A stretch of 64,000 nucleotides of DNA from Dromaius novaehollandiae (taxonomy: Eukaryota > Chordata > Aves > Casuariiformes > Dromaiidae): contig NC_088099.1 in assembly GCF_036370855.1 (NCBI RefSeq), forward strand, positions 29,284,501 to 29,348,500, written 5' to 3'. Below are positions 52,901 through 63,597 of this stretch, piece by piece (the stretch's first letter is position 1; each line of letters opens with the position of its first letter). Below the pieces are notes generated by a model. The model was not told where the DNA came from. It searched no databases and was given only the letters and a program-made list of their open reading frames with translations. Made by a program: the position numbers and the translations under genes.

Positions 52901-55436
52901 GTTTGGTTGGTTGGTGGTGGGTTTTTTTGGGTTTTTTTTGGTTTGTTTGTTTTTAAACTCCTTCCCAGATTTTAACACGAGATAATGTTTCGGCTTCAAG
53001 TGTTTTTCTCAAGTATAGATTAAGAGCATTCAATAGATTTTTTTTTTCTCTTAATTGTCTAATTACATTTTGAGCCAGTTTACATTTTGTGGCTCTAAAA
53101 TATCCTGTGGCAGCAAATTATACAGTTTAATTAAGTGTAGTATGCGCATGTGAAGGAGGAGAGAGGTGTTCTTTTTTTATAGACCCATGGCGTGATGGCA
53201 TTCTCTGGCTGTTGTGCTGTTGGAAATAGTGTGCTCTGTATTTATCACCTCTGCTTTTTTTTATTACATAAATATGTCATATTTCCCCTTAATTGTCTTT
53301 TTATTGGAGTTGAAAATTCCTTTCCACTTAATGTTTGCATGGACAAAACCCTTTTAGTACATCTGACAGATTGTTCTTATCCTCCTGTGTACCCATTTAA
53401 TTCTTACATACTCACTTTGAATAACCAGTGCAGCTCACAGCAGTGGTTGTTACATGGGCTGCAAGTAGAGGAAAATAGTTTGAAATGTACAGGATTTACT
53501 TTGCACATGCAGATGAATGTGTTTTACATGCAGTAAATAGTATAGCTGGAATTTTGTATGACCTGTTGCAGTGAAGAGTTCAAATACTACTATTAAAGAG
53601 AGAATTGTGTTATCTGTGTGGCAAATGTCAGTGTTTTAGTAATACAAGATTTAGCAAGAATCTACTTTTCTTTTGTAAAGTACCACTTTCATATTGTGAT
53701 AGAGGTGTAAGTCTCCTTGTGGAAGTGACTGAAACCTGCAGTTCTCACTACGTACAGCTAACTTTCTATTCTTCAAGGGAACGGCAACTTGAGATTTCAT
53801 GTAACAATCAAACTTGGATCAAAGGTATTAGAGAATGCACTCAGGAGAGTGGCATGGATACATATGGTGCAGAGTTTCCTCCAGTTTAGCTTGTTAACTC
53901 CATTTCAGCCCTGACCATGCCAGAACTGGGCTGAGTTCTTGTAAAGCAATCTGAGTGCCTCCATATGGTACAGTGCAGTGCTGCACTGACATCTCATGCT
54001 GAGGTCTGGAGAGAGGGGTGTTGAGCCCCTTCGGTAATGCCTTTACCTGAGTCATTCTGAGGTCAAATAGCCACAGCAGCTGTGTCCGTGGTCAGCTTGG
54101 GCTGACTCATATCCCACTGGCTCTACAAATCTGCCTCTTGTTTCCAGGTGCTTTCACAGTAGCACTTACTGGATGAGATGTAGCACCAGCTCTGTGTGTG
54201 TGTGGTACAGTGTCCAGTTCTCTCTCTTCTGAAATCTGGAGGGCTACCAAATGCGGACAGCATTGTCTCAGCTCCGATGCAGCTAATGCTCATCCACCTA
54301 GCTGTATCCAAGCTGACCCCGTGCACAGCTGCTGCTCTGCGCTCTGTGTGCTGCATCTCCAGGTGCTGAGCGTACCCAGGCTAGTTCCACACAGGCAGGT
54401 CAGAGGCACGGAGGCCTGTTGGCTCAGATTCCATGTTGTAGGGCAGTGACTGTGGTGTTTCTACAACCAAGCTGGCTCCAGAAGAAATACAGCTATAATG
54501 TGGCACAGTGCCTGAGCTAGTATGTCTTGCTCAGCCTGAACTGTCTCTACGTCAAATGGTCCGCAGTTCCAGTGACTCTTAATTCTCTAGATTAACTTTA
54601 TTTCTGAGGAGCCTGAATTTGCCTTGTGGTCTGTCTTCTTCCTACTTTTTATCTGGGCTGAATGGAAAAAATTCATCTGTAAGTTAGGATTACAATATTC
54701 TCTGTACTTCCTGCAGTTGATAAGATATTAATAATATTAATATACATCAGTTGACTGTACCCGACATCCATTGTTGTAGGTGACATACAGGGTCTTAGTT
54801 AAGATAAAGGAGTCATTACTCAGCTGACTCATTAACCTGGTTTTATTCTCAAAGTTAAAACTTTGAAGATGAAAAACTTCCATCTCTCTTTGTAAAAATG
54901 AAGCCCCAGAGGATTTTTCTTTTGGTATATTATCATTACCTGGTCACCCAAAAATTTGGTCACACAGGTTTTCAGACATGACTCTTCATAGGCATGCTAT
55001 TGCATGTAGCCATGAAAGCTTGTCCAGTCTAACCTCTGAAGTATACACAGGTACTGACTTGCACAGAAACCTCAACTGTGCCATAACTGTACATGAAGAA
55101 GTGATACCTTTGTTTATATGCATATAATCTATGAATATACTTATTTCAAGGGTTTCTTTTGAAGAGAGCACATCCTAATTTTGTCACTGTATGTCATCTT
55201 CATTTACTAGGTTGATGATTACTGAAAAGGAGCTAATCAGTACTTCCACTGAAAAATTTTCTTTGGATCGGCTGTATAAGGAACCCAGTGTTTCCAGTGC
55301 GCAGATGATAGATTGTTGTAAGCGACTGCTAGAAGAATCATTACCATACCTACAAGGCATGCACCTTTGCATTTCGCATTTCTACTCTGTGCTGCAGGAT
55401 GGAGACCTCTGTATACCTTGGAACTGGAGAAGCTGA
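37893..55436 (+). CDS. TCAIM: TCAIM, T-cell activation inhibitor, mitochondrial (489 residues, complete)
   Basis: Ten coding exons (37893-37921, 41156-41291, 41848-42001, 43210-43456, 44982-45104, 47286-47383, 49519-49610, 50520-50752, 51274-51405, 55211-55436) join without a frame break from ATG to TGA. The 489 residues compare with 496 in human. The start has G at -3 and an in-frame stop just upstream. Residues 1-28 are basic with one acid residue, and SRSLS may mark a cleavage site, as for mitochondrial import. Residues 44-46 are HPD within FAVHPDFFGQHP, the J-domain signature; this region corresponds to DUF4460 and the rest to DUF4461. A charged helix spans about 198-230. Known role: restrains T-cell activation; I also recall reports of it as a mitochondrial J-type co-chaperone affecting the 2-oxoglutarate dehydrogenase E1 subunit. 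Expression is likely driven by the CpG island. Confidence 0.95.
37922..41155 (+). other. TCAIM: TCAIM intron 2
   Basis: This 3.2-kb AT-rich intron has TA repeats near 40,195-40,235. A 126-codon open frame at 38,548-38,928 is present but is rejected as a gene (see rejected items). No repeat element was recognised. Confidence 0.75.
41156..41291 (+). CDS. TCAIM: TCAIM exon 3, presequence end and HPD motif
   Basis: The acceptor is TTTTGTTAG and the donor GAGAGG/GTAAAA. It encodes LCLEKILPQCILQSRSLSGA and on through NALRPFYFAVHPDFFGQHP to KER. The HPD triad sits at residues 44-46. Outgoing phase is 0. Confidence 0.95.
41848..42001 (+). CDS. TCAIM: TCAIM exon 4
   Basis: The acceptor is TTTTTTAATAG. 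It encodes EVNENSLKRLNGYLENLQKP and ends ESFSAS. The donor is TCAG/GTGCTT, weak in its intronic part but required by the phase-1 junction that completes Gly107. Confidence 0.92.
43210..43456 (+). CDS. TCAIM: TCAIM exon 5
   Basis: The acceptor is TTTTATAG. It encodes FRAVSFTLHTRDLLSTVLDI and ends EQAQRVETTL. The donor is TTAAT/GTATGT, with an atypical T at -1. Outgoing phase is 2, completed to Ile189 by the next exon. Confidence 0.93.
44982..45104 (+). CDS. TCAIM: TCAIM exon 6, charged helix
   Basis: The acceptor is CCCTTTCTAAG and the donor TCAG/GTAATA. It encodes SWLDDNEESAVKKLKKSLPL then RKELERLKFELSHQLQLSDI. Alternating Lys/Glu/Leu suggests a long helix or short coiled coil. Confidence 0.94.
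45105..47285 (+). other. TCAIM: TCAIM intron 6, G-rich runs
   Basis: It holds a G-rich cluster at about 45,915-45,965 and a G16 run at 46,803-46,818, both on the sense strand, so RNA G-quadruplexes are possible. A 127-codon frame that begins in the G run is rejected as chance. Confidence 0.75.
47286..47383 (+). CDS. TCAIM: TCAIM exon 7
   Basis: The acceptor is TTTTTACTTAG and the donor AAAG/GTATAT. It encodes WQRSWGIAHRCSQLHSLGRL then VQQRPEVLKNVK. Outgoing phase is 1. Confidence 0.94.
48085..48215 (+). mobile_element. Old CR1 LINE 3'-end fragment, sense orientation
   Basis: The text TTTGAAGATCTTTAATAATA, ATTGGACAAACACCTGTCAG and then AATGGACTAGATGCTTTAAA follows the sense-strand layout of a CR1 3' UTR (the last coding residues, the hydrophobic spacer, then the conserved GGACTAGATG segment). 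It is heavily diverged and has no octamer tail. Confidence 0.55.
49519..49610 (+). CDS. TCAIM: TCAIM exon 8
   Basis: The acceptor is TTTAATCATTAG and the donor AAA/GTAAGA. It encodes RTLIFTDRSGMSAAGHIMLG then TMDVHHHWTK. The three adjacent His residues (288-290) are conserved in my memory of the family; their role is unknown. Confidence 0.94.
50520..50752 (+). CDS. TCAIM: TCAIM exon 9
   Basis: The acceptor CGCACAG is preceded by a (TG)n tract instead of a usual pyrimidine tract. The donor is AAAG/GTACGT. It encodes 77 codons, starting IFERLPNYYKLQKRMLFLED and including LLGGIQVIYIEELQP. At 233 bases, skipping it would shift the frame. Confidence 0.94.
51274..51405 (+). CDS. TCAIM: TCAIM exon 10
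   Basis: The acceptor is TTTCGTTACAG and the donor AAGA/GTAAGT. It encodes GRYAPSLHELGHFTIPTACD and ends RRNLKRKE. Its 132 bases are a multiple of three with matching phases on both sides, so skipping would keep frame. Confidence 0.94.
51406..55210 (+). other. TCAIM: TCAIM intron 10
   Basis: This is the largest TCAIM intron (3.8 kb). It holds an ancient CR1 relic (about 52,797-53,180) and a G+C-richer block (about 53,900-54,560) that I cannot assign. Open frames at 53,192-53,536 and 53,605-53,889 have no splice context or recognised homology and are not called. Confidence 0.75.
52797..53180 (-). mobile_element. Ancient CR1/L3-type LINE relic, antisense
   Basis: AATAGCTGTACTGTGTCAGA followed by CCGAAGGTCTGTCTAA matches the antisense 3' end of amniote CR1 elements. 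Later, ATCCTGTGGCAGCAAATTAT followed by ACAGTTTAATTA matches the internal segment that in reptiles reads as a 'CATCCTCTGGCAAGGAGTTC'-type text. A T/G-rich insertion (52,893-52,950) interrupts it. Its strong decay suggests an origin older than birds. Confidence 0.65.
55211..55436 (+). CDS. TCAIM: TCAIM terminal coding exon
   Basis: The acceptor is CATTTACTAG. It encodes 74 codons, LMITEKELISTSTEKFSLDR and on through GMHLCISHFYSVLQDGDLC to IPWNWRS, then TGA at 55,434-55,436. It lacks the few residues that follow WNW in human, which accounts for part of the length difference. Confidence 0.95.
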
Positions 55437-56490
55437 GAACATATCTGATAATCAGATGAATTGTTTATTTTCTGTAAGAGGCTATAAATATGAATGTTTT
55501 TAAGAGTAAATTATTAAAATCTGTATTTTGATACCAGTATTCAACCAAAACCCTTACTTTTTACTGCTGCTCAAACAGGATTGGAGTCCTAGACAATCTG
55601 CAGGATATGCAGTATTCCCAGTTCTAGGAAAGACATCTGTACATCTTCCATACGCTTGTAGTAGTCCAAGCATAGGGTAGCAGTTGTGGAATCGCATTTC
55701 GTAGTGAATTATGAAAGTCTGCAAAAATGTACATGTGGTTTTTTAATATATTTAAGAAAAATCTATCTGGCAATACTTATATATAGGGAGGAGTGTTCCA
55801 CTCCAACCAAACACTACATATCTTAAGGGATTAATTGAATGCAGAAGTTGAGTACATAATACTGCTGGTGGCAATATTGGCATTTCATATTGCTGCCTCC
55901 TACTGAATAAAAAAGAAAACTTACATCAGAATATTTTTACTTGGCAGAAAAAAGCAGTACCTTGAACTTTGGTTTCAGTAGTTTCATATACTGATCCAAT
56001 GTTGTTGCCTTAGAATTTCCAAATATGCCAGCTGTGCTGTCTGCAGTTACTTTAGAGAAAAAGTCAGTCTATTTTTGGTTTTCATCATTTGTTCCATAAA
56101 TACAGACCATCCTTTTTATGTACACTATTAACAAATTGCAAGCACTTACTGCCTGAGTGGTTTAATGTGACATCTAAGGAAAGGAAGCATTGATTTGTGT
56201 GGGATTGTTTGCAAGAGTAAGTACTTCTCAGTGAGAGACAGGAGTTCACAGTAAGGCTCTACAGAGCAAACACATGGACCTTTACTCAGACTCTGTTCCT
56301 TGAATAATATGAAATGAAGGTGTAAATTTATGTTGATATTTCTTCCTTGTAATACATGCCAAAAGAGATGATGTATTTGGGCTACTACTTTGCAAAAAAT
56401 CCTTTCAGAAAAATCATCTGCTTAACATTTCTGGACTTGAATTTACCTATGAAAACTGGTAAATAAATAAATAAATAAAAATAAAGAATT
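55437..56490 (+). other. TCAIM: TCAIM 3' UTR (probable extent)
   Basis: Unique sequence after the stop, with a first AATAAA at 55,906-55,911 and a cluster of five overlapping AATAAA hexamers at 56,462-56,485. Which site is used cannot be decided here. Confidence 0.55.
56462..56485 (+). terminator. TCAIM: Clustered AATAAA poly(A) signals in an (AAAT)n microsatellite
   Basis: AATAAA occurs at 56,462, 56,466, 56,470, 56,474 and 56,480. About 40-70 bases later the sequence is G/T-rich (GGAATTTGTTGTGGTTATCT). It is about 1 kb after the TCAIM stop, a plausible distal cleavage site. Confidence 0.55.
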
Positions 56491-59400
56491 GCCTAATGTT
56501 TACATGCCTTGTATTTACATTTGTCTTTAGTAGGGAATTTGTTGTGGTTATCTGATTCTTCCTGTCAGAAGGCTCAATTTCAAGTTGTTTATTATGTTGA
56601 CAAACTTAAAACAAAAGAATCTCCACTGTGATCTCAAACACTTATGTCTGTTTTAAAATGTTGAGACTTCTAAAGATCAGCTGATGGAGTTCTGGTTTGT
56701 TAGTTAGTTCTGACTAAAATCTCGAAGTAGTTATCCTCTACTGAGCATTACTTCCCCTCATTCCATCTAGTGTTGATGATACTGTCCATGTCCCATTTGC
56801 ACTGAGCAACTGAGCCAGTCCAATTGTAGCCCAGCAATATTCCCTGTAACAGATTTTCAGAAATGGAGTATCTTCTGGAATAGGAGCTGAGCATAGCAAT
56901 TTCTCTTTCTTAAACTAAATGACTCCTTGCTGGCATCCAGGCAAAAAGCTGCTGTCCTGTTGAATGTAGAGTAGACACAAATCTGATGAAGGAAGGTGAG
57001 TAGACTGGCCCAAGAGCCGGATATGACTGTGACAGGTATCCCACTAGAGAACAAGGGAAGACTGAGACTAATGTCACAGAAATACTGTGGCTGGACATAG
57101 GGAGAAGCTAGGATTTGTTGAGATTGGACTTTCTCTTTGAATACTAGATAAGAAAACTAGGACTAGCTGGAGGAGGAGACTTAGCTGTAAAGCGCCCTTA
57201 TGAAATAGAACCTGAAGAGGTTGGACACATGAAAAGGAGCAGTGGGGACCCAGTCCTGGAATGGTGATGGGTGTAGGCAAGGACAGGCAAATGAGAATGG
57301 AACAGGACTTAGATGTGGGAGTTGTGGAAATAATTAGTATTAGACACTTAGTCTGGAATGGACCTGAAGATACTTGCCATGCCTTAATCTGGAAGTAGCC
57401 AAAAAAACTCAGGCAAGATGTGTCACCCCCTGTGCAGAAGGCTGACAGCCTGCTCTTCTGACAGTTGTTGCCTGGCTCAGGTCTTGGGTCTGTGCAATAA
57501 GCCAAAGAGCTCCGGCCTTGCTGCTCTACCACCAGAGAGGTTGTCAGCTAGCAGCTAGGTGCCATGTGGGGAATATTTGCCCTGCCCCCCCCCCTTTTTT
57601 TTCAGATTTTGGGGTTTGTTTTCCTGAGTTCCTAAGGAGGTCCGGGTTAAAATCTCTTAAGTGCTCAAAAGTTGAGCAGTATCAACATTAAGGTTGTCTG
57701 TATAATACAATTCAGTACTGTAAGGACTGGGTCTTCGTGGAGTTTTATTTTTGTAATCCTCTCTCTAAATCAGTTTTACTGTAGAGCGGTTGGAATGGCT
57801 GACCTTATAAACACAGTCCTCCTAAGATTTTTTAACATATTTAGAGGAGGAATGGAAAAAACAAATGCATAAACTTAATGTGCACTTTATAGGTGTTTAT
57901 TTTGATAAGTACTGTATGAACACTGTCCTGAAAGTAATGGAAAATTGTCCATTTAGGTAGCTGTATTACTTACAAATCCATTAGAATTATGTTTTACTAT
58001 CCAGCATTTTAATGAGGCAAAACAAAAGGGTTTAGAATTCTGAAAGCCATGAAGGCCCACTCCTTTCATCACCATGGTAAGGTGAAAATGGAGAACCACT
58101 GGAAACTTTATCTGCTTTTAAATGGGGCAGAACACCTCAAATTCTGCTCAACAGACTGGATTATCACCTCATTGTGGGAATAGCTTTAAACGGCTATTAG
58201 CATCTACTGTAGATTTTTCAGTACAGAATTCCAGCTTGCTCTGTGGCCAGCAAATGAAAATATGCTGGGTATGAAGTTTCAAAAAGTTTGCTTAAAAAAC
58301 AAATGCTAATATTAGATTAGGTGGAGTTGATGTCTTGCTGCTTTTGATCATTAATATTCGGCTGAGCTTTCAGTTTTCCTCCTCCTGTTTAGAAACTTGC
58401 AATAAACATTTGAAAGAGAAGTGAAAATCTTTACCAGTAATTGAAGACTGAAATGTTTGCTGGTCATCCATCATGCGTTACTGAGCTGTGATACCCAGAT
58501 CACGTCATTCAGCCTTTGGGAATGGTTTAGTCTTTTAGTGCAGCCGTCAGAAGGAAATGAAAAGATTCAATACAAGAATAAAAGAGACAGAGACTTAGGA
58601 CAACATTTATCAGGTTAAGCTGTTATTTTGTTGCTGTGTAATAGTGTGACTCTGAGAGGTGTATGCATTGACAAACAGCACTTTCCATTTTGTCAGATGT
58701 TTGCCTAATGTTTTATAGTATTGGTTCTGTGTGAGTTCTAATGTTAAGTGTTCTCTCTTGTGGTTTAACATCTTGATAGGCAACTTTCTTTGTGCTGTAT
58801 ATGAAGATTTTGTAAAATAATGCCCATCTTGTCAGTGTTCTTTTGGCTTTTTAACTTTTATGATGCAGCCTCAGGGACTGATAGGTTTGTACTTATGTTC
58901 TATAAGACATTCAAAATGTTGATTGCGAATCTTGGGGAAAGAGTTGGAAAATATTCCAAAAGATTGGAGCTTGTTTACTTAAAACATATCCAAAATTCAT
59001 CAGAACCTTTCTTGGAGAAAATAAATGGTTTTGATCTAGTTTGTATACAGTATAGTTAAAATAAACTTTTTGAGGAAAAGATGAAATTTTAGAGCTTATT
59101 AATTTAAACTTCCAATTCTGAAAGTACAGCATTTGTCTGTGAACAGGTTGTATTTGTGATTCCTTGGGCATATGTATGTGCTATGGGTGTGTGTAGTATA
59201 TGTCCCCAAAGATGAGACTTTCCTAATGTTTTTCTTAAAAAGCTTGGGTAATAATAAGTGTATGGATTGCAACAGAACAGGCTAGTAAAAAAATGCAGTA
59301 CAACTCAGCTGAGAAGGAGAAAACATGGCTGTGAATACAGTAAAAAGTTAATTAAAAAAAATAGATATAGGTCATGCATATAAGTACTGGGAGAATTTGA

Positions 59401-62400
59401 CTTTAAATTTTTGAGATTAAAAGCTGGGATCTCAGTTTTGCACATGGAAAAAATATTTAGATTTCTCCCTGGAAGGTCCTGTTAAAACTACACTATATAC
59501 TGAAGTAACATAAAAATGTTCTTGTTGTGCAGTTTATCCTTTACAGCTACATATTCTTTACATGATTGCTTAAGTATTGAATAATTTAATACTTCGTTTT
59601 TGCTAAATCCTCAGATGGGGTACTGTATGTCTAAGTAGCCAGACTGATTGATTGGGATCTCAGCAATGTGTTTCAAATGAAAAAGCTTTGGAAGATATTT
59701 TATTCAGTAGAGCCAAAATGTATTTTCTTGCTTGCTTTTACATTCTGAAAGTGTCCGTGTAGTGATCCTCTGTTTCCATAGCTTTTGGCTATTGTGTGAC
59801 TCCATGTTTTTAGCAAGTCTAAATTTTTTGAGTCTGTCCTACATGCAGATTTTCATAACACTTGCTTTTTCTAAAATGTTTACTGAAAGAGAACCGGTTT
59901 AAATTGTCTCAGTCTATTCCGTAGACGGTGCTAACTACAGCCCTCCAAATGTGCTTTAAATTGAGATGCTAACCCCCTTATAAACCTCTTTTGTATTTTA
60001 ACTGCAGAAATGGGTAAGATCTTGGAACCATGATAGTGGCCTGTTTGTGCCAAAGGTAGTGGCTGCAAAAACAACATGAAATTATGTTTGGCATCAAGGT
60101 TGGATTAAAAGGGCAGAGTTATAATTTTCTTGTTAATTTAGTCCCAACATCCCTACATAGCTGCTCAGGAGAGCAAAGGGCAGTTTGATTTAGCTTAAGA
60201 TCACAGTTGGTCAACTTTAATTTCTTTTTGATTATTTTTCTTTAATCATCTGCTTTGTCATTTGATTTTATATGCTGTAGGGGCATAGCTGAGGAGTCAG
60301 CTAATGCCTGTAGTAGCTGTGTGTACCCTCTGTCTGTAATAGGATATTCTGGGACCATTTACTAAAAGCAGCAATCGGATGAGAACTCGATGTCCTCCCT
60401 CAAGACTGCTCTGTGATCTGGCAGCTACAGTTCAAGATCAAGGCATTTTCTTGATCGTCCAACCCACACATAATTATACCCATCAGTTTGTCATACTCCT
60501 GGGAACCTCTCATTCTGGATGGTTTTTTTTGTTTGTTTGTTTTTTTTAATGTGATGTTTCAAGTTCATTAAGTCACTGGGTCATGGATGTATGCTGAGTT
60601 TTTGAATCATGTTTGTGTTATGTTCCAAGGGCATGGGTAACTCCTGTTTTCAGTCTTGTATTTGATTTCAGACAGTCTGTCTAGCTGTAGCTTCTACACA
60701 ATCACAGAATGCTCAAAAAACCAATATTTTAAGAGTATCTGCAAATCCTTCAATCCCACACTTACTAGAATTACTAGAAAATACTTACAGGGAGCACTAC
60801 AGCTAGTTTTAATTTGCTTTCTCTCACTGTTTTTAAGCCAAGGTGGCATTGTATAGAAGCCGCATGAGTTAGACCAGGGATCTGCAAAGGCAACGTTGGC
60901 TCAGAGAAGCAGAGCTTCTAAGGGTGAGTTAATGCTTCCTTCATCAGGACTGCCTACACAACCCCAGGGGAGGAGATTCGATAGTGGTGACCTCTCTGGT
61001 GGAGTGGTCTGAAGAACCTTGCTCATAAAAATTAAGTAAGGAATGGCCTTTCTGAAACTGGTATCTGTGTTGTTAGCAGTGATGAGAGAATAACAGCCCA
61101 CGGAGTTGTGGAGACAATTCTCTGGTGCGACTTTGCAGATTTCAAACAAGGAAAGATTCCCGGATGATGTGGCCATCAAAATGGCCAGTACTTCTAACCA
61201 CATGGTACTTAAACACAGGACAGTTAGTGTATTACATGATCAGATGCACATTCCTCTCTGTTTATTCTTTGAGCTTGTGAGATCCTTCTTCAAGGGTCAC
61301 AAAGCTTTAACCTAAATGTGACTAACCAGTTTAGAAAGCTTTTAGTAACAGGGAATCTTGTCTTGGTCTGGTACAATGCCTGGAATAGTGAGGTCATATA
61401 TAAGAGCTGGTGTCTTAAACTCTGTGATACCACAATAAAATCAAATTAATGAATCAGAATTTAAAAGCCTGTATGGTTGCAGATGGTTCTTTACTGCTCA
61501 GATCTTTGCTGTGCCAATGTGACAAAGAGACTTTGGAGGGAAAACAAGTTGTGTTGGAAATCAGGATGGACATGCAATCTAGTTTTAGCCAGAAATCTGT
61601 GCTGAAGCTCGAGATTCCCTATCTCAGTTATGAGATAATGAAAAGTGTGTGGACCAAAAGGCCCTGCAGGTTTGAACCCCTGCTGGTCAAGATCAGGACT
61701 TAAAGAAATAAAATACTTGTCAAGAGAGATCTCAGTCAGCAAATACAGGGTACTTTGTTGCTAGCCTGTGTTTAATACACATTAATATTCAAAGGTTCAT
61801 GTATGGGAAGTGACAGCTAATTCATTAAGAAGTTTGTTGTTCATTATGGCTGATAGTTACTGATTTTCTTCACTTTGAATGAGACCTGATGCATCTCCAA
61901 TAAATCATAGCAACACATTGTGTAGATTCATCAGCCTACAATTCAGTTCAGATTAGACCTAATACAAATCTGTCTGGGAGACTTTGTAAAACATAAGCTT
62001 CTACTGACAGTGTTGGTATGTGGCATTCTTCAAAATAAAAATGCAGGTACATAAAAAAGGTGAGAAAGACATGGTGTGAAAATAAATGGGAACAAGGAAA
62101 AATTGTGAGGACCATTAATAATAAATATGAGGATGAATTTATCACATATTATATCTAATGATAGTCGAATCAAGCTGTCATCTGTATGTTTCCATATATA
62201 TACGTTTACATATATATACACACATACACATTGCATAAATATGCTGCCTCTCTGGAATGGAACACAACTATTAAAATATTGTTTAGCAATAATGCATATA
62301 ACTGATAATCAAAAAAAGATTAGCTATTTTAGCAGTTTTACTTATAAACTGAACAATTTTTTTCTCTGTCACAAAAATGCTGGTGCATTCTCGCTTGTGA

Positions 62401-63597
62401 TTTTGTTCAGATTTTAATTTTGCATATACTGAGACAGTTACATATGGATTCTTTGTAAATCCATTATTCATCTGCTTTAAAAATATCTGCTTTGAAAAAG
62501 AAAAACCTGAAAATAATTATTCGTAGTGTGAAATTTTCCTTTTCTGTCTGTGTTCTAGTAGCTGTGATACAGCAAGAGTCTCTTTGCCTTTGTGGCTAAT
62601 ATAATTACATCTAAACTCTGTATTGAATGTTTCATTCCATTTTTGCTGGGTATGGAAACCATTGCTGTAACCTCCCGGCAAGAACCACATTTCATCTACA
62701 ATTTATGCTCCATTCTAAAAATTAGAAAAGGGAACAGCAAGGTTTAGGGTTGTTGCAGCTTGGTGGTTATTGTTTTTGCCCACCTCCATCCTAATGCAAT
62801 TTGTCATGACCAGCAAAGAATGGCAAATCTTGAGAACAGGTTCCAGCTTAGATCTCTCATACAATTTAATAAAATACTACTACTCTCTATTCTCTACCCT
62901 GACTTTCTACATTTTAGAGGTCTTTCACTTTTGTTACAGTTTCTCTGAACTTTATCAGTCAAGTTAGTGCTTTTAACTCACCCTAGGAGTTCCTTACCCT
63001 TGCTTAGTAATAGCCATTCATCTCACCATTGGTTGGCCACGGGGCCGAACACTATATGTATGGCCTTCCAAAAGAGATTTAGTTGATCCCCGTCATACTA
63101 ATTGCATGGCTAGCCCTTTAAAAGCCCTGGACACTTTACTGCCTTTGTAGATATCTTCAGATGTCTTCAGCAAATCCTAGCAGACCTTCTCTGCACATAG
63201 TTCTCTCTTGATTTCAATTTCAAAAGTCACTTTTGAAAGATACTCTCTCATCCAAATAGAGCAGTAGGCTGTATAATGAGCTTAGTATGTCTGCATATCT
63301 GTTTAGCATTAAAAATTCCTTTCAAAGAAAATGACCGCTATTCTGACTAGGTGCTTGTGTCCTGAATTTCTCCCTCATCAAATAGTTCTTGGTAGGTACT
63401 ATTAATAGAACAGTTTATTCTAAATCTCTGTGTCCAGCAAGAACAGAACAGCATTCAAGAAGAGTGAAAGGGATTAGATGTTGAGTATGTCTCTGTATTC
63501 CTCCTCCTTTCTCTTCCATTTGCATTCTTAAGCGCTAGTTCTGTTGGACAAAGGCTTCTCCATCTGAGGTGAACATGGACCCTTTGTTGCTATGTAA
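56491..63597. other. Intergenic sequence downstream of TCAIM
   Basis: AT-rich, with a more G+C-rich segment at about 56,830-57,590 that carries an unassigned 152-codon minus-strand frame, TA/CA repeats at about 62,195-62,240 and another unassigned minus-strand frame at 60,901-61,203. I see no exon chain, RNA gene or clear repeat family, and the next gene is not reached. Confidence 0.7.

Noticed and set aside
53192..53889. Two plus-strand frames (114 and 94 codons) in TCAIM intron 10
   Set aside because: They lie inside an intron, have no splice context linked to TCAIM phase and are not recognisable.
60901..61203. 100-codon minus-strand frame downstream of TCAIM
   Set aside because: No start context, domain or neighbouring exon; the plus-strand text near its end only weakly resembles hAT transposon tips.
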